This document shows positions 1 to 7,993 of a DNA stretch of 64,000 nt, one piece after another (the first letter of the stretch is position 1; each line of letters begins with the position of its first letter). The position numbers and the translations under genes are program-made. Origin of the DNA: Oscillospiraceae bacterium. GTDB taxonomy: Bacteria > Bacillota > Clostridia > Oscillospirales > Acutalibacteraceae. The notes under the pieces are model-generated. The model was not told the DNA's origin and did no database searches. It was given only the letters and a program-made list of their open reading frames with translations. The stretch is taken from assembly GCA_910574935.1 (NCBI GenBank), contig CAJTCU010000009.1:1-64000 (forward strand), read 5' to 3'.

Positions 1-79
1 TTTTCTTGAGCCGTACCACCTGACTGCGTATCTGCTTGAGCCCTTCTTTTCCCACTTTCCGCAAATCGATATATTCCAT
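1..79 (-). CDS. IS630-like transposase, N-terminal fragment (runs off window)
   Basis: Only the first 26 codons are inside the window. They begin MEYIDLRKVGKEGLK and continue into QIRSQVVRLKK. This opening, an IDLR segment followed by a QIRxQVVRLKK helix, resembles the helix-turn-helix start of IS630-family transposases; this is from memory of the family and not a search. A TATAAT-like box and a weak purine stretch lie directly upstream of the ATG, as is common where an IS promoter sits next to the terminal repeat. The terminal inverted repeat could not be assigned because the other end is outside the window. Whether the element is intact is unknown. Confidence 0.5.
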   Translation of the reverse strand, partial: MEYIDLRKVGKEGLKQIRSQVVRLKK

Positions 80-156
80 ATCCCTATTATATCACTCTTC
101 CTCTCTTTTTCCTAGCTTTTTGAGCGGGAGTAATATCATCAAAATGTAAATTTGTG

Positions 157-1524
157 CTATATCCTTTTCTCTTTCTGTTTCATCACAGCCCTTGTTCCCT
201 GCCCGGGTTGGCTCTCTATTTCTAGACACATGCCATGCCGGCGCAGAATTGCCTCTGTTAGCGCCAGACCCAGCCCGGCCCCGCCGCTTTTCCGGCTGCG
301 GGACTTGTCCACCATATATAAGGGCTCGGTCAGCCGCCCCAGCTCCTCTTGGGGAATCCCCCGGCCCTGGTCCTCCACCACAATGGTCCCATCCTGGGCA
401 TACATCCGCACCTGGTTCCCCGGAGCACTGGCCTTTACAGCATTGTCTACCAGGTTAATCACTGCATCGGTCATTAGATCCCGGTCGCCCTCCATTTCTC
501 CAGGACAGGCTTCCATAACCAGTTCTACCCCCTTGCTTTCAGCCTGTGGCAGGCAAGCCCGGCGGGCCTCGCCTAGAAGCTCCTGGAACTCTACCGGCTC
601 TAGGTATAGCTCTGTGTCCAAATCCAGCTCCAGTAGGCGCAGCATCTTTTTAGAAAGCCGGTCCAGCCGCTGGCTCTCTCGGTAAATATAGTCCAGGACC
701 ATGTCCCGGTCCTCCTCATTCAGCTTTACCCGCCGCAGCGTCTGGGCATAGCCGGAAATGGCCGTCAGCGGGGTTTTCAGCTCGTGGGTCAGGCTGCCCA
801 TAAAAAGCGTCTTTTTCTCTTCGCTCTCCTCCACCTGGGCAATGTGTTCTTCCACCGCCTGGGCCATTTTATTAAAGTCCTGCCCTAACTGGCCGATTTC
901 ATCGTTGCGCCCCTCTACTACCCGCATCCCGTACGCCCCAGCCGCAATAGACCTGGCCCCCTGGGAGAGCTGCCCCAGAGGCCGCAGAGAACGGCGCAGC
1001 ATCATCCACAAGAGCAAAATGGCCCCTGCCACCGTAACTAGGGAGATCAGTGCCATACGGCCTGCCATAGCGTACAGGTCCAGGTAGGCGTCCGTAATGT
1101 CGCAGATGTGCAGCAGAGTCAGGCCACTTTCGTGGTTTTGAGAGAATACCAGCAGCCGCCGGCCCCCGTAAAAGTAGCGAGAGCCCGCTATCCCCAGGGG
1201 CGTCTGCACCTCCTCCCCCAGGGGGATCTGGGCCGGGTCTAGGATGGTCTGGTTGTAGACCGTCCTGCCGCCCTCCAGCAGAATGCTGAAATCATCATTT
1301 TGAGATTTTAGGTAATACCTGGCAATGTTGGCGTCGAAGCCCCTGACATTCTCACTGTAGGCCTCAAAGCCCCGAAAGACCTCCTGGGCCTTTTGGGCCG
1401 CGCCCAGGGCGACCTGGTCCATACCGCTTTGAAAGTACATTCGAAAAATTAGGCCCCCGCTAAACAGCGTGGCTAGTAGAATTACCCCGCCGGAAATTAG
1501 CGAAAGCCTTGTCCGCAGCTTCAT
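157..1524 (-). CDS. Membrane sensor histidine kinase (orphan)
   Basis: 455 aa. Membrane segments are seen at about residues 9-29 and 155-175, enclosing an extracytoplasmic sensor region of about 125 residues. A HAMP-like linker follows, then a HisKA dimerisation domain with the phospho-acceptor in SLTHELKTPLT (His247), and a HATPase domain with N box (DNAVKAS), G1 (DQGRGIP) and G2 (GGAGLGLAL). It should autophosphorylate and pass phosphate to a response regulator, but no regulator gene is adjacent. The start is supported by an AGGAA ribosome site. It lies inside the 3' end of the upstream lipoprotein gene, with a 65-nt overlap in another frame, which is unusually long and suggests translational coupling or a deletion junction. 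The signal sensed is unknown. Confidence 0.9.
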   Translation of the reverse strand: MKLRTRLSLISGGVILLATLFSGGLIFRMYFQSGMDQVALGAAQKAQEVFRGFEAYSENVRGFDANIARYYLKSQNDDFSILLEGGRTVYNQTILDPAQIPLGEEVQTPLGIAGSRYFYGGRRLLVFSQNHESGLTLLHICDITDAYLDLYAMAGRMALISLVTVAGAILLLWMMLRRSLRPLGQLSQGARSIAAGAYGMRVVEGRNDEIGQLGQDFNKMAQAVEEHIAQVEESEEKKTLFMGSLTHELKTPLTAISGYAQTLRRVKLNEEDRDMVLDYIYRESQRLDRLSKKMLRLLELDLDTELYLEPVEFQELLGEARRACLPQAESKGVELVMEACPGEMEGDRDLMTDAVINLVDNAVKASAPGNQVRMYAQDGTIVVEDQGRGIPQEELGRLTEPLYMVDKSRSRKSGGAGLGLALTEAILRRHGMCLEIESQPGQGTRAVMKQKEKRI

Positions 1525-2104
1525 ATTGTTCCTGTAGCTCGTTAATCATGCCCTGATAATTTTCCCGGGTCTGCCGGACCGATTCCTCAATCTCCTCCTG
1601 GGTGCTACCGTTTTCCGCCATGGCCTGCCGGTTATAGGCCACTTCTTCTTCCATTTCCCGGCGCAGGTTCGTGATTTCCCTCTCGATATCCGCCTGGGTG
1701 GACACCCGCAGGGCCCGGCCGTCGTACAAAGGCTGGTCGCCCAGCAGCTCTTTGCGCACCTTGTCGATAAAGCTCTGGTCCAGCTTCTTCTGCTGAACCC
1801 GGTAGATGCTCAGCTTTTCCACCTGGGGCACCTCTACCTGGGCGTCTACCTGCGCCTTAATTCCCAGGTTCTCGCTGTCCAGGTTGACCTGATAGCTCTC
1901 GTTGTTTTTGGACACGTCTTGAACGATCTTCCCCGCCTGGACCTTGTCCGGGTCCGAGGCGGCGGCCTGGCTGATAAGCTTATCCATGTCCTTGTGGGCG
2001 ACAATACTACCTTCCGGGTTCTCCTGGCACGCCGCCAAAGAGATAGCTAGCCCAGCGCACAGTACTAGAGCTATGGCGCGTTTTCCACTATTCTGAATCT
2101 TCAT
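1460..2104 (-). CDS. DUF6034-like lipoprotein, apparently shortened
   Basis: 214 aa from the ATG at 2104, chosen because AGGAGG lies 8 nt upstream; a longer frame to 2143 has no such site. A type II signal peptide ends in the lipobox LAAC with the lipidated cysteine at residue 26, so the product should be anchored outside the membrane. The central part (VEVPQVEKLSIYRV, then LLGDQPLYDG) resembles clostridial DUF6034 lipoproteins, followed by a charged coiled-coil-like helix. As I remember the family these proteins are roughly twice as long, so the C-terminal half appears lost. The last 22 codons overlap the sensor kinase start. It may act with the kinase as an external sensory partner; that is inference. 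Confidence 0.7.
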   Translation of the reverse strand: MKIQNSGKRAIALVLCAGLAISLAACQENPEGSIVAHKDMDKLISQAAASDPDKVQAGKIVQDVSKNNESYQVNLDSENLGIKAQVDAQVEVPQVEKLSIYRVQQKKLDQSFIDKVRKELLGDQPLYDGRALRVSTQADIEREITNLRREMEEEVAYNRQAMAENGSTQEEIEESVRQTRENYQGMINELQEQYEAADKAFANFRRGNSTSHAV

Positions 2105-2299
2105 ACTAGGCCTCCTGTTTATTCCTTTTATTGTAGCATACAACAGAGCCCTGCATCAAGTATTCATGAAGATGTAAATATTATGTAAAACCCGCTTGCC
2201 AATCATGGTTTGTTTTAGGCAGCACCATGCCACAAAATATCTAAATATTGTAAAATCACCCATGAATTTCAGGGCATCTATCCAAACAATTTAAATTTT

Positions 2300-2312
2300 T
2301 GACTTTTAGTCA
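2300..2312. promoter_or_regulatory. Operator 1, TetR-type palindrome
   Basis: TGACTTTTAGTCA: five-base arms TGACT/AGTCA around a 3-nt centre, 8 nt upstream of the -35 box. Its exact reverse complement, TGACTAAAAGTCA, occurs at 36747-36759 just upstream of the -35 of the TetR gene. The shared sequence and placement make it a likely binding site for that regulator. Confidence 0.7.
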
Positions 2313-2320
2313 TTTTTATA

Positions 2321-2349
2321 TTGACACTTCCTTTTTTCACTGATATAAT
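2321..2349 (+). promoter_or_regulatory. Promoter of the MMPL/heptad-repeat operon
   Basis: TTGACA (2321-2326) and TATAAT (2344-2349) are separated by exactly 17 nt, a perfect sigma-A consensus. It is bracketed by two palindromes (2300-2312 and 2362-2374), so a strong promoter is probably held off by a repressor. The leader that follows can fold into a small hairpin with arms AAAGGCAG and CTGCCTTT before the ribosome site. The rest of the 338-nt gap (2105-2442) is A+T-rich and shows no further gene. Confidence 0.85.
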
Positions 2350-2361
2350 AAGGGCATAAAA

Positions 2362-2374
2362 TGACTTGTAGTCA
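2362..2374. promoter_or_regulatory. Operator 2, TetR-type palindrome
   Basis: TGACTTGTAGTCA, with the same arms as operator 1 and one different central base. It lies 12 nt downstream of the -10 box, where a bound repressor would cover the transcription start. With operator 1 it brackets the promoter at a centre-to-centre spacing of 62 nt. Confidence 0.7.
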
Positions 2375-2442
2375 TTAATTAATCTCATAAAGGCAGATGT
2401 CCTGGAGCTCCTGCCTTTGCAAGAAAGGAACGTGATCACACA

Positions 2443-4611
2443 ATGGAACGATTAGCGCGCGGAATTGTCTGCCACCACAAGCTGGTCCTGTTTTTGGCTG
2501 TGCTGCTACTCATCCCTTCCCTTTTCGGCATGGTCGCCACCCGTATCAATTACGACATTCTCACCTATCTGCCCCCGGAGCTGGACTCGATGATCGGCGA
2601 AGTTGCTCTAGAAGATGACTTCAACCTGGCCTCCACTGCCCTGGTTACTGTAGAGGGCCTTCCCACTGGTCAATTGCTGGAAATGAAAGCGCAGATGGAG
2701 CAGGTTCCTGGCGTAGAGCAGGTGTTTTGGCTTAGTGATGTGCTGGATCCCAACGTTCCCCCGGAGATGCTGCCTGACGTCATTCGAAAAGCCATGTATG
2801 GCGAAGAGAACTCTACCATGATGATGGTCCGGTTCTCCGAGCCCGCCGCCAGCCAGAGCACTATGGGGGCTATTGCTCAACTGAAGCCTCTTTTACGAGA
2901 ACAGTGCTTTATGGGCGGTATCAGTGTTATTTTGCAGGATACAAAGGCTCTGGTAGATAAGGAAATGCCTTTATATATTCTCTGTGCCGTAGGGGCCAGC
3001 CTGCTGGTACTGTTTCTAGCCATGGAGAGTACTCTGGTACCCCTACTGTTTATGTTGGGGCTGATCTTCCCCATTCTTTATAACTTTGGTTCCAACGTAT
3101 TCTTGGGGCAGATCAGTTACATCACCCAGGCTCTAGCTACAGTTTTGCAGCTGGGAGTAACCATGGATTTCTCCATTTTCTTGCTTCACCGATATGAGGA
3201 AGAAAAATCCCGTACCAGCGATAAAATGGAGGCCATGGCCCGGGCCATTACCAATACCTTCACCTCTATTACCGCATCCAGCCTGACTACCATTGCCGGT
3301 TTTTTGGCCTTATGTACCATGCGCCTGACCCTGGGCCGGGACATTGGTATTGTAATGGCCAAGGGTGTGGCCCTGGGCGTAGTCTGTACGATTACTGTAC
3401 TACCCTCTCTGATGCTCACCTTTGAAAAGGCTATGGACCGCCACCGTCACCGAGTTCTGATTCCCCAGCTAAAGGGCGCAAGCCATTTTATTTCTAAACA
3501 TCCCGGGCCGGTGCTGGCTGTTTTCTTGGTACTAATGGTTCCCTTCATCCTGGCCCAAAGTAAGGTAGAGGTGTATTACACCCTCTTTGACAGCCTTCCC
3601 CAGAACCTGACCGGCATTGTGGGCACCAACAAGCTAAAAGAAGATTTTGGCATGACCACCTCCCATTTTATTCTAGTAGACGATGCGCTAACCGGAGGTG
3701 AAGTGAGCCAGCTGTGTGAAGAGCTGGCTCATGTGGAGGGCGTCACCCAGGTGATCTCTGTGGACCAACTGCTGGGTCCAGGTGTGTCCTCAGACTTTTT
3801 ACCAGAGGACATCAGCCAGCTGGCCCAGTCTGGCGGGCGTAAGCTGATACTGGCAAACAGCGCCTATAAAAGCGGTACCACGGAACTTGGAACGCAGGTG
3901 GCTGAAATGACCCGTCTGGTCAAGCAAGCGGATCCCGAGGGGGTCATTACTGGAGAAGGAGCTATGACCGATGACCTAATTGCCATTGCAGACACTGATT
4001 TTGCCAATGTAAGCGTGGCCTCTATTCTGGCGGTGTTCGTGATTATCGCCTTGAGCTTTAAGAGCCTCTCGGTACCTGTTTTGCTGGTAGTCGCCATAGA
4101 AAGCGCCATCTTTATCAATATGGGGATCCCTTACTTTACCGGCAGTACCCTGCCCTTTATCGCCAGCATCGTTATTGGGACCATTCAGCTGGGCGCTACG
4201 GTGGATTACGCAATTCTGATGACCTCCCGCTTCCGGGAGGAACGGGCAGCGGGCCACAGCCCCAAAGAGGCCGCCCAGCTCTGTTGCCAGTATTGCAGCC
4301 AGAGTATTCTTTCCAGCGGTCTCACCTTTTTTGCCGCCACAGTCGGCGTGGCCACCATTAGCAAAATGGAGTTGCTGAAAAGTATCTGCCTACTGATCTC
4401 CCGGGGCGCGCTGATTAGCATGGTTGTGATTATTCTTGTGCTGCCTTGTCTCTTAATGCTGCTAGAACCCGTCATTCGCCACACCACACTGCATTGGGTG
4501 AAGAATAATCAGAAAGCAAAAAGAAACACCTATGAGGATTTAAGTGGTATTCCATCCACAACCGTAGATGACTCGGCGGATGGAACCGAACAGCCCCTAA
4601 GACAAATTTAA
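2443..4611 (+). CDS. MMPL/RND-family membrane exporter
   Basis: 722 aa, in the size range of bacterial MMPL transporters. The architecture repeats twice: one membrane helix (about residues 13-30 and again near 350-370), a large extracytoplasmic domain, then a five-helix bundle. The second-half signature IQLGATVDYAILMTSRFREER and first-half LQLGVTMDFSIFLLHRYEEE are typical of the family, with the conserved Asp in the proton-relay helix. It probably uses the proton gradient to move lipids or other hydrophobic compounds; the substrate is not deducible. It is followed after 48 nt by the heptad-repeat protein gene, an arrangement often seen in Clostridia. Expression is probably repressed by the TetR protein encoded at 36827. 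Confidence 0.92.
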   Translation: MERLARGIVCHHKLVLFLAVLLLIPSLFGMVATRINYDILTYLPPELDSMIGEVALEDDFNLASTALVTVEGLPTGQLLEMKAQMEQVPGVEQVFWLSDVLDPNVPPEMLPDVIRKAMYGEENSTMMMVRFSEPAASQSTMGAIAQLKPLLREQCFMGGISVILQDTKALVDKEMPLYILCAVGASLLVLFLAMESTLVPLLFMLGLIFPILYNFGSNVFLGQISYITQALATVLQLGVTMDFSIFLLHRYEEEKSRTSDKMEAMARAITNTFTSITASSLTTIAGFLALCTMRLTLGRDIGIVMAKGVALGVVCTITVLPSLMLTFEKAMDRHRHRVLIPQLKGASHFISKHPGPVLAVFLVLMVPFILAQSKVEVYYTLFDSLPQNLTGIVGTNKLKEDFGMTTSHFILVDDALTGGEVSQLCEELAHVEGVTQVISVDQLLGPGVSSDFLPEDISQLAQSGGRKLILANSAYKSGTTELGTQVAEMTRLVKQADPEGVITGEGAMTDDLIAIADTDFANVSVASILAVFVIIALSFKSLSVPVLLVVAIESAIFINMGIPYFTGSTLPFIASIVIGTIQLGATVDYAILMTSRFREERAAGHSPKEAAQLCCQYCSQSILSSGLTFFAATVGVATISKMELLKSICLLISRGALISMVVIILVLPCLLMLLEPVIRHTTLHWVKNNQKAKRNTYEDLSGIPSTTVDDSADGTEQPLRQI

Positions 4612-4659
4612 TAAGCGTTCTATATCCACCCTACATTACTTAAAGGAGTGTAATCCATA

Positions 4660-6801
4660 ATGAAAAAACAAGTTCAGCAGATCACCAGTCTGGCCCTTTG
4701 CGGCGCTTTGTCCCTCTCTTTGGGAATACCCGCTTTTGCCCAGGAGGCTTTGGAAAAAAGCGAAACCATTTATACGGTCCTTAGTCCTGACGGTTCTATG
4801 GAAAGCCAGAGCGTCAGCGTACACCTCCATCGAGAAAACGGTTTAAAAGGTGCGGCGGATGAAAGCGAACTGACCAATATTCAGTGCACCCAGGGCCAGG
4901 GGGGGTTTACCCAAAACGGCGAGTCAATTACTTGGAATGTGGAAGAAAGCGAGGCCTATTATAAAGGGGATTCAGACCGGACTGTTCCGGTCAGCGCGGA
5001 TATTACCTATAGCTTGAATGGTCAAACCGCACCCTTGGAACAGTTGTTGGGGAAAAGCGGCCGACTGAAGATCACCATAGACCTAGCCAACCATGAGACC
5101 ACTACCACCCAGGTAAACGGCGAGTCTCGTACAGTCTGCACCCCCTTTGTCACCGTGGTGGCGGCCATTCTGGACAGCAGCTGTAAAAATCTTACCGCCG
5201 AACACGGGAAGATTGAAAGTCTTAGCAGTAACCAGGTTGCGGGCTTTGTCTGTCTGCCCGGGGTAAGAGACAGTCTGGAGGGGCTGATCCCCCAAAAAGC
5301 GGCGGGGCTAGAAGATTATTTACTGGATCAGGTGGTTGTCGAAGCCGATGTAGAAAATCTCTCGGCTCCCACCGTGCTGATTGCCTGCGCCACCGATCCG
5401 GCGGAGCTGGACCAGGAAACCCTGGACCTAGAGGAATTAGAAGACCTGCCCGAAAACCTGGACCGGCTGGACAATGCTATGGCAGAGCTTATTGATGGAG
5501 CTGTTCGCCTAACAGACGGTACCCTACAGCTTGGTAATGGTGTTGGACAGCTGAAAGTGGGCGCCGGACAGCTGGATGATGGAGCCGTTCAACTGAACCA
5601 GGGCGTGCAGGCCCTGCGGGAGGGAGCCAGTGCCCTACACGCAGGCACCGCTTCCGCTAAAGACGGGGCCGGTGCCCTGAAAACAGGTGCGGACCAGCTT
5701 TCCGCCGGGCTGGACATCTTGAAGGATGGAGCCGGCGCTCTGGCTGGAGGATATCAGCAACTAAAGGCCGGCAGTGAGAGTCTGAGTGTGGGACTAAACA
5801 CATTAAACGAAAACAGCGTATCTCTTACCCAAGGAAGCAAGCAGGCCTTAGAGGGCGCTACCGCTCTAGTAGAGGCCCAAGGCCAATTAACCACAGGGTC
5901 TGCCACATTTGCCGGGTCTTTGGACACCGTGACAGCCCAGGGGAATGCCGCTGTGCAGCAGCTCCTCACCCCTGAAGCCTACGGTCAGTTGTTAACCTCT
6001 CTTCCGGCAGAACAGCAGACACAGCTCTTGGCTGCCTACAGTGGTACCTACCAGGCAGCCGTGGAGCTGACCGCGGGACTGAACCAGCTGAACCAAGGCT
6101 ATGCCCCCATCAACAGTGGAATTCAACAGACCGGGCAGGCCAGTGTGTCCTTACAGCAGGGTCTGGAATCTTTAAATCAGGGAATTACACAGTATACGCA
6201 AGGAGTGGCCTCTGCCCATCATGGTGCTAGTCAGCTGGACACCGGTCTAGGCCAAATGGGCCAACAACTGCCAGGGTTAACCAGCGGTGTAGAAAACCTG
6301 GCGGCAGGCGCCAACCGCCTGAGTGCAGGCGCGGAGCAGCTTCAGAGCGGCAACACTGCCCTGGCCAACGGCGCAGCCCAGCTCTCCTCAGGCTTAGAAG
6401 AACTCTCTGGGGGCAGCGTACAGCTAACCGATGGCATCAAGGCCCTGGTAGCAGGAACCCTAGAGCTGGAAAGCGGCGTTAGCCAGGTGAGCGACGGAGC
6501 TGGACAGTTGGAAAATGGTCTGCGGCAATTTGACGAAGAGGGCCTCTCTACGCTTACTGAAGGATTGGATCCAGATCAGCTTAAAGATCTTAAGGACGTC
6601 ACAAACATGATGAGGGAACAGCTGAAAGAATATGGCAGCTTCTCCGGTGCGGCCGAAGGTACGGAAGTAACTACCAAGTTTATTATGAAAACCACCCGGC
6701 CAGAGGATTCTCAAAACAAACCGGAAGCTGAAGAGACCTCTGCCAGCACAGAAGAGAAGGAAAGTTTCTGGGATCGTCTGATCAGCCTGTTCGGTTTCTA
6801 A
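4660..6801 (+). CDS. Secreted heptad-repeat (YhgE/Pip-like) envelope protein
   Basis: 713 aa with strong AAAGGAG ribosome site. A signal peptide (residues 1 to about 26, ending AFA) is followed by an extracytoplasmic domain of about 240 residues. A long run of seven-residue units with Leu and Gly at fixed positions (patterns such as QLKVGAG, QLDDGAV, QLSAGLD) then spans roughly residues 270-610, interrupted by a less regular stretch near 400-470. Such repeats occur in YhgE/Pip-type proteins coded beside MMPL transporters and probably form an elongated rod. Unlike classic YhgE proteins it ends in a short acidic linker and an amphipathic tail (SFWDRLISLFGF) with no clear membrane helix. It probably acts as a periplasm-facing partner of the MMPL pump; that is inference from co-transcription. 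Confidence 0.85.
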   Translation: MKKQVQQITSLALCGALSLSLGIPAFAQEALEKSETIYTVLSPDGSMESQSVSVHLHRENGLKGAADESELTNIQCTQGQGGFTQNGESITWNVEESEAYYKGDSDRTVPVSADITYSLNGQTAPLEQLLGKSGRLKITIDLANHETTTTQVNGESRTVCTPFVTVVAAILDSSCKNLTAEHGKIESLSSNQVAGFVCLPGVRDSLEGLIPQKAAGLEDYLLDQVVVEADVENLSAPTVLIACATDPAELDQETLDLEELEDLPENLDRLDNAMAELIDGAVRLTDGTLQLGNGVGQLKVGAGQLDDGAVQLNQGVQALREGASALHAGTASAKDGAGALKTGADQLSAGLDILKDGAGALAGGYQQLKAGSESLSVGLNTLNENSVSLTQGSKQALEGATALVEAQGQLTTGSATFAGSLDTVTAQGNAAVQQLLTPEAYGQLLTSLPAEQQTQLLAAYSGTYQAAVELTAGLNQLNQGYAPINSGIQQTGQASVSLQQGLESLNQGITQYTQGVASAHHGASQLDTGLGQMGQQLPGLTSGVENLAAGANRLSAGAEQLQSGNTALANGAAQLSSGLEELSGGSVQLTDGIKALVAGTLELESGVSQVSDGAGQLENGLRQFDEEGLSTLTEGLDPDQLKDLKDVTNMMREQLKEYGSFSGAAEGTEVTTKFIMKTTRPEDSQNKPEAEETSASTEEKESFWDRLISLFGF

Positions 6802-6810
6802 AAGATAGTA

Positions 6811-6852
6811 AAAAGCCCCAGCAGAATTTCATCCTGCTGGGGCTTTTTCTTA
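6811..6852 (+). terminator. Rho-independent terminator of the MMPL operon (bidirectional)
   Basis: The arms CCCCAGCAG and CTGCTGGGG enclose a short loop and are followed by TTTTTCTT. The opposite strand also ends in a T run, so it can serve the leftward ACT-gene operon as well. Confidence 0.9.
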
Positions 6853-6899
6853 GAACCTGTATTCATAAGCAGCGTTCAACGCCTATGAATATAGGTTCT
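6852..6899. repeat. Long hairpin, REP-like palindrome
   Basis: Sixteen-base arms, AGAACCTGTATTCATA and TATGAATATAGGTTCT, pair with one mismatch. The loop itself contains a second stem, GCGTT/AACGC. No T run follows on either strand, so it is not a typical terminator. It sits directly between a terminator and the end of the ACT gene. It may be a small palindromic repeat or an mRNA-end stabiliser. Confidence 0.6.
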
Positions 6900-6905
6900 T
6901 ATATT

Positions 6906-7340
6906 TTATAGCTGCACGATGCTCTCCTGATTTACCAGACGGATACCTTTTGCCGCCAGGGCCGCGCCCGCCGCCTTGGGGTCCTGCACCCGAAAAATCA
7001 TATAGGCGTGGTCCACATCGCCGCCGCCCAAAAATGCGTACATATACTCTACGTTCACCTGGGCCTGGGTCAGCACCTCCAGCACCTTGTGCAGCCCGCC
7101 GGGCTCATCGGGAATCATTACCGCCAGCACAGGGGTTAGCTGGTGGATAAAGCCTCCGTCTTTCAAGACAGTAGTGGCCTTGTATACATCGTCCACAATC
7201 AGCCGGACAATGCCAAAATCATTGGTTTCGGCCAGACTTAGGGCCCGCATGTCGATATGGTTTTCCGCCAACAGACCAGTCATAGCGGTCAGGGTACCGG
7301 GCTTATTCTCCAGAAATACGGAAATTTGGTTGACTGTCAT
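6906..7340 (-). CDS. Double ACT-domain amino-acid-binding protein
   Basis: 144 aa, two consecutive ACT domains (about residues 4-68 and 70-140). The first begins ISVFLENKPGTLTAMTGLL and the second VLAVMIPDEPGGLHKVLEVL, both with the ligand-loop pattern xNKPG/DEPG. No catalytic domain is attached. Proteins of this kind often sit beside phenylacetate-CoA ligase and iorAB genes and probably sense an aromatic or branched amino acid. AAGGAGG lies upstream of the start. It is the last gene of the leftward cluster. Confidence 0.85.
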   Translation of the reverse strand: MTVNQISVFLENKPGTLTAMTGLLAENHIDMRALSLAETNDFGIVRLIVDDVYKATTVLKDGGFIHQLTPVLAVMIPDEPGGLHKVLEVLTQAQVNVEYMYAFLGGGDVDHAYMIFRVQDPKAAGAALAAKGIRLVNQESIVQL

Positions 7341-7353
7341 AGGGGTGCCCTCC

Positions 7354-7974
7354 TTATAAAGGGAAAACTAAGTTGATTGTTTTATCTTTCGAAAATTCGT
7401 CCGCAAACCAATAGCTATGCTCCGCGCCAAAAATGACCAAAATCTTCTTGCCGGATTTTTCAGCCATGACCTTCCGAATGTTTTCCGTAATGCGGCAGTT
7501 GCGCTCTATCCAAATCTGCCGGTGGGTCTCGGGACTCATGGCGCCCTGCATCTCGTGCTTGTACCGGGCGATGTCGTTAAATTCCACTGAGTTGAAAGGG
7601 ATTTCCGCCCTAAGGCCTGCTTCCATGAACTGATTCATCATGGCCTCCCACTGCTTTGCCCCTTCCGAACCCTCGGGCAGCTTGGCCTCCAGAATATCCC
7701 CCTCCTTCTGGGAAAGCTGGTAGTCCTCCTCCGTCCAATAATCACAGGGGACAAAGGGAACGCCCCGGCTCTTGCAGTAATCAAAGATGTATCGCTCGTA
7801 CTCGCTGGGATATTTTTTCTCGCCTCCCACCAAATCCTCCGGCCGCACTTCCCCGCAGACCACGTCCGGCTGGAAACGGTCAAAGGCCGCGATGGCTTTT
7901 TGGTCGTCCCATTTGCAGGCCTCCAGCAGCTCTTTCCCGCCGTGCACAGAGCTGAAAATGCCGATTTTAGTCAT
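7354..7974 (-). CDS. Unknown protein, possibly TraB/ChaN-like fold
   Basis: 206 aa from the ATG at 7974, which has AGGAG upstream; the frame could extend to 8046 but would overlap the upstream gene. It begins with a beta-strand-like MTKIGIFSSVHGG and ends with KILVIFGAEHSYWFADEF. The late 'GAEHSYWF' motif recalls the C-terminal histidine motif of TraB/ChaN-type proteins, but the resemblance is weak and I do not assign a function. No signal peptide or membrane segment is seen. It lies 19 nt downstream of the phenylacetate-CoA ligase gene and 13 nt upstream of the ACT gene, so it is almost certainly co-transcribed with them. Confidence 0.7.
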   Translation of the reverse strand: MTKIGIFSSVHGGKELLEACKWDDQKAIAAFDRFQPDVVCGEVRPEDLVGGEKKYPSEYERYIFDYCKSRGVPFVPCDYWTEEDYQLSQKEGDILEAKLPEGSEGAKQWEAMMNQFMEAGLRAEIPFNSVEFNDIARYKHEMQGAMSPETHRQIWIERNCRITENIRKVMAEKSGKKILVIFGAEHSYWFADEFSKDKTINLVFPL

Positions 7975-7993
7975 ATGTACGCTCCTATTCCTT

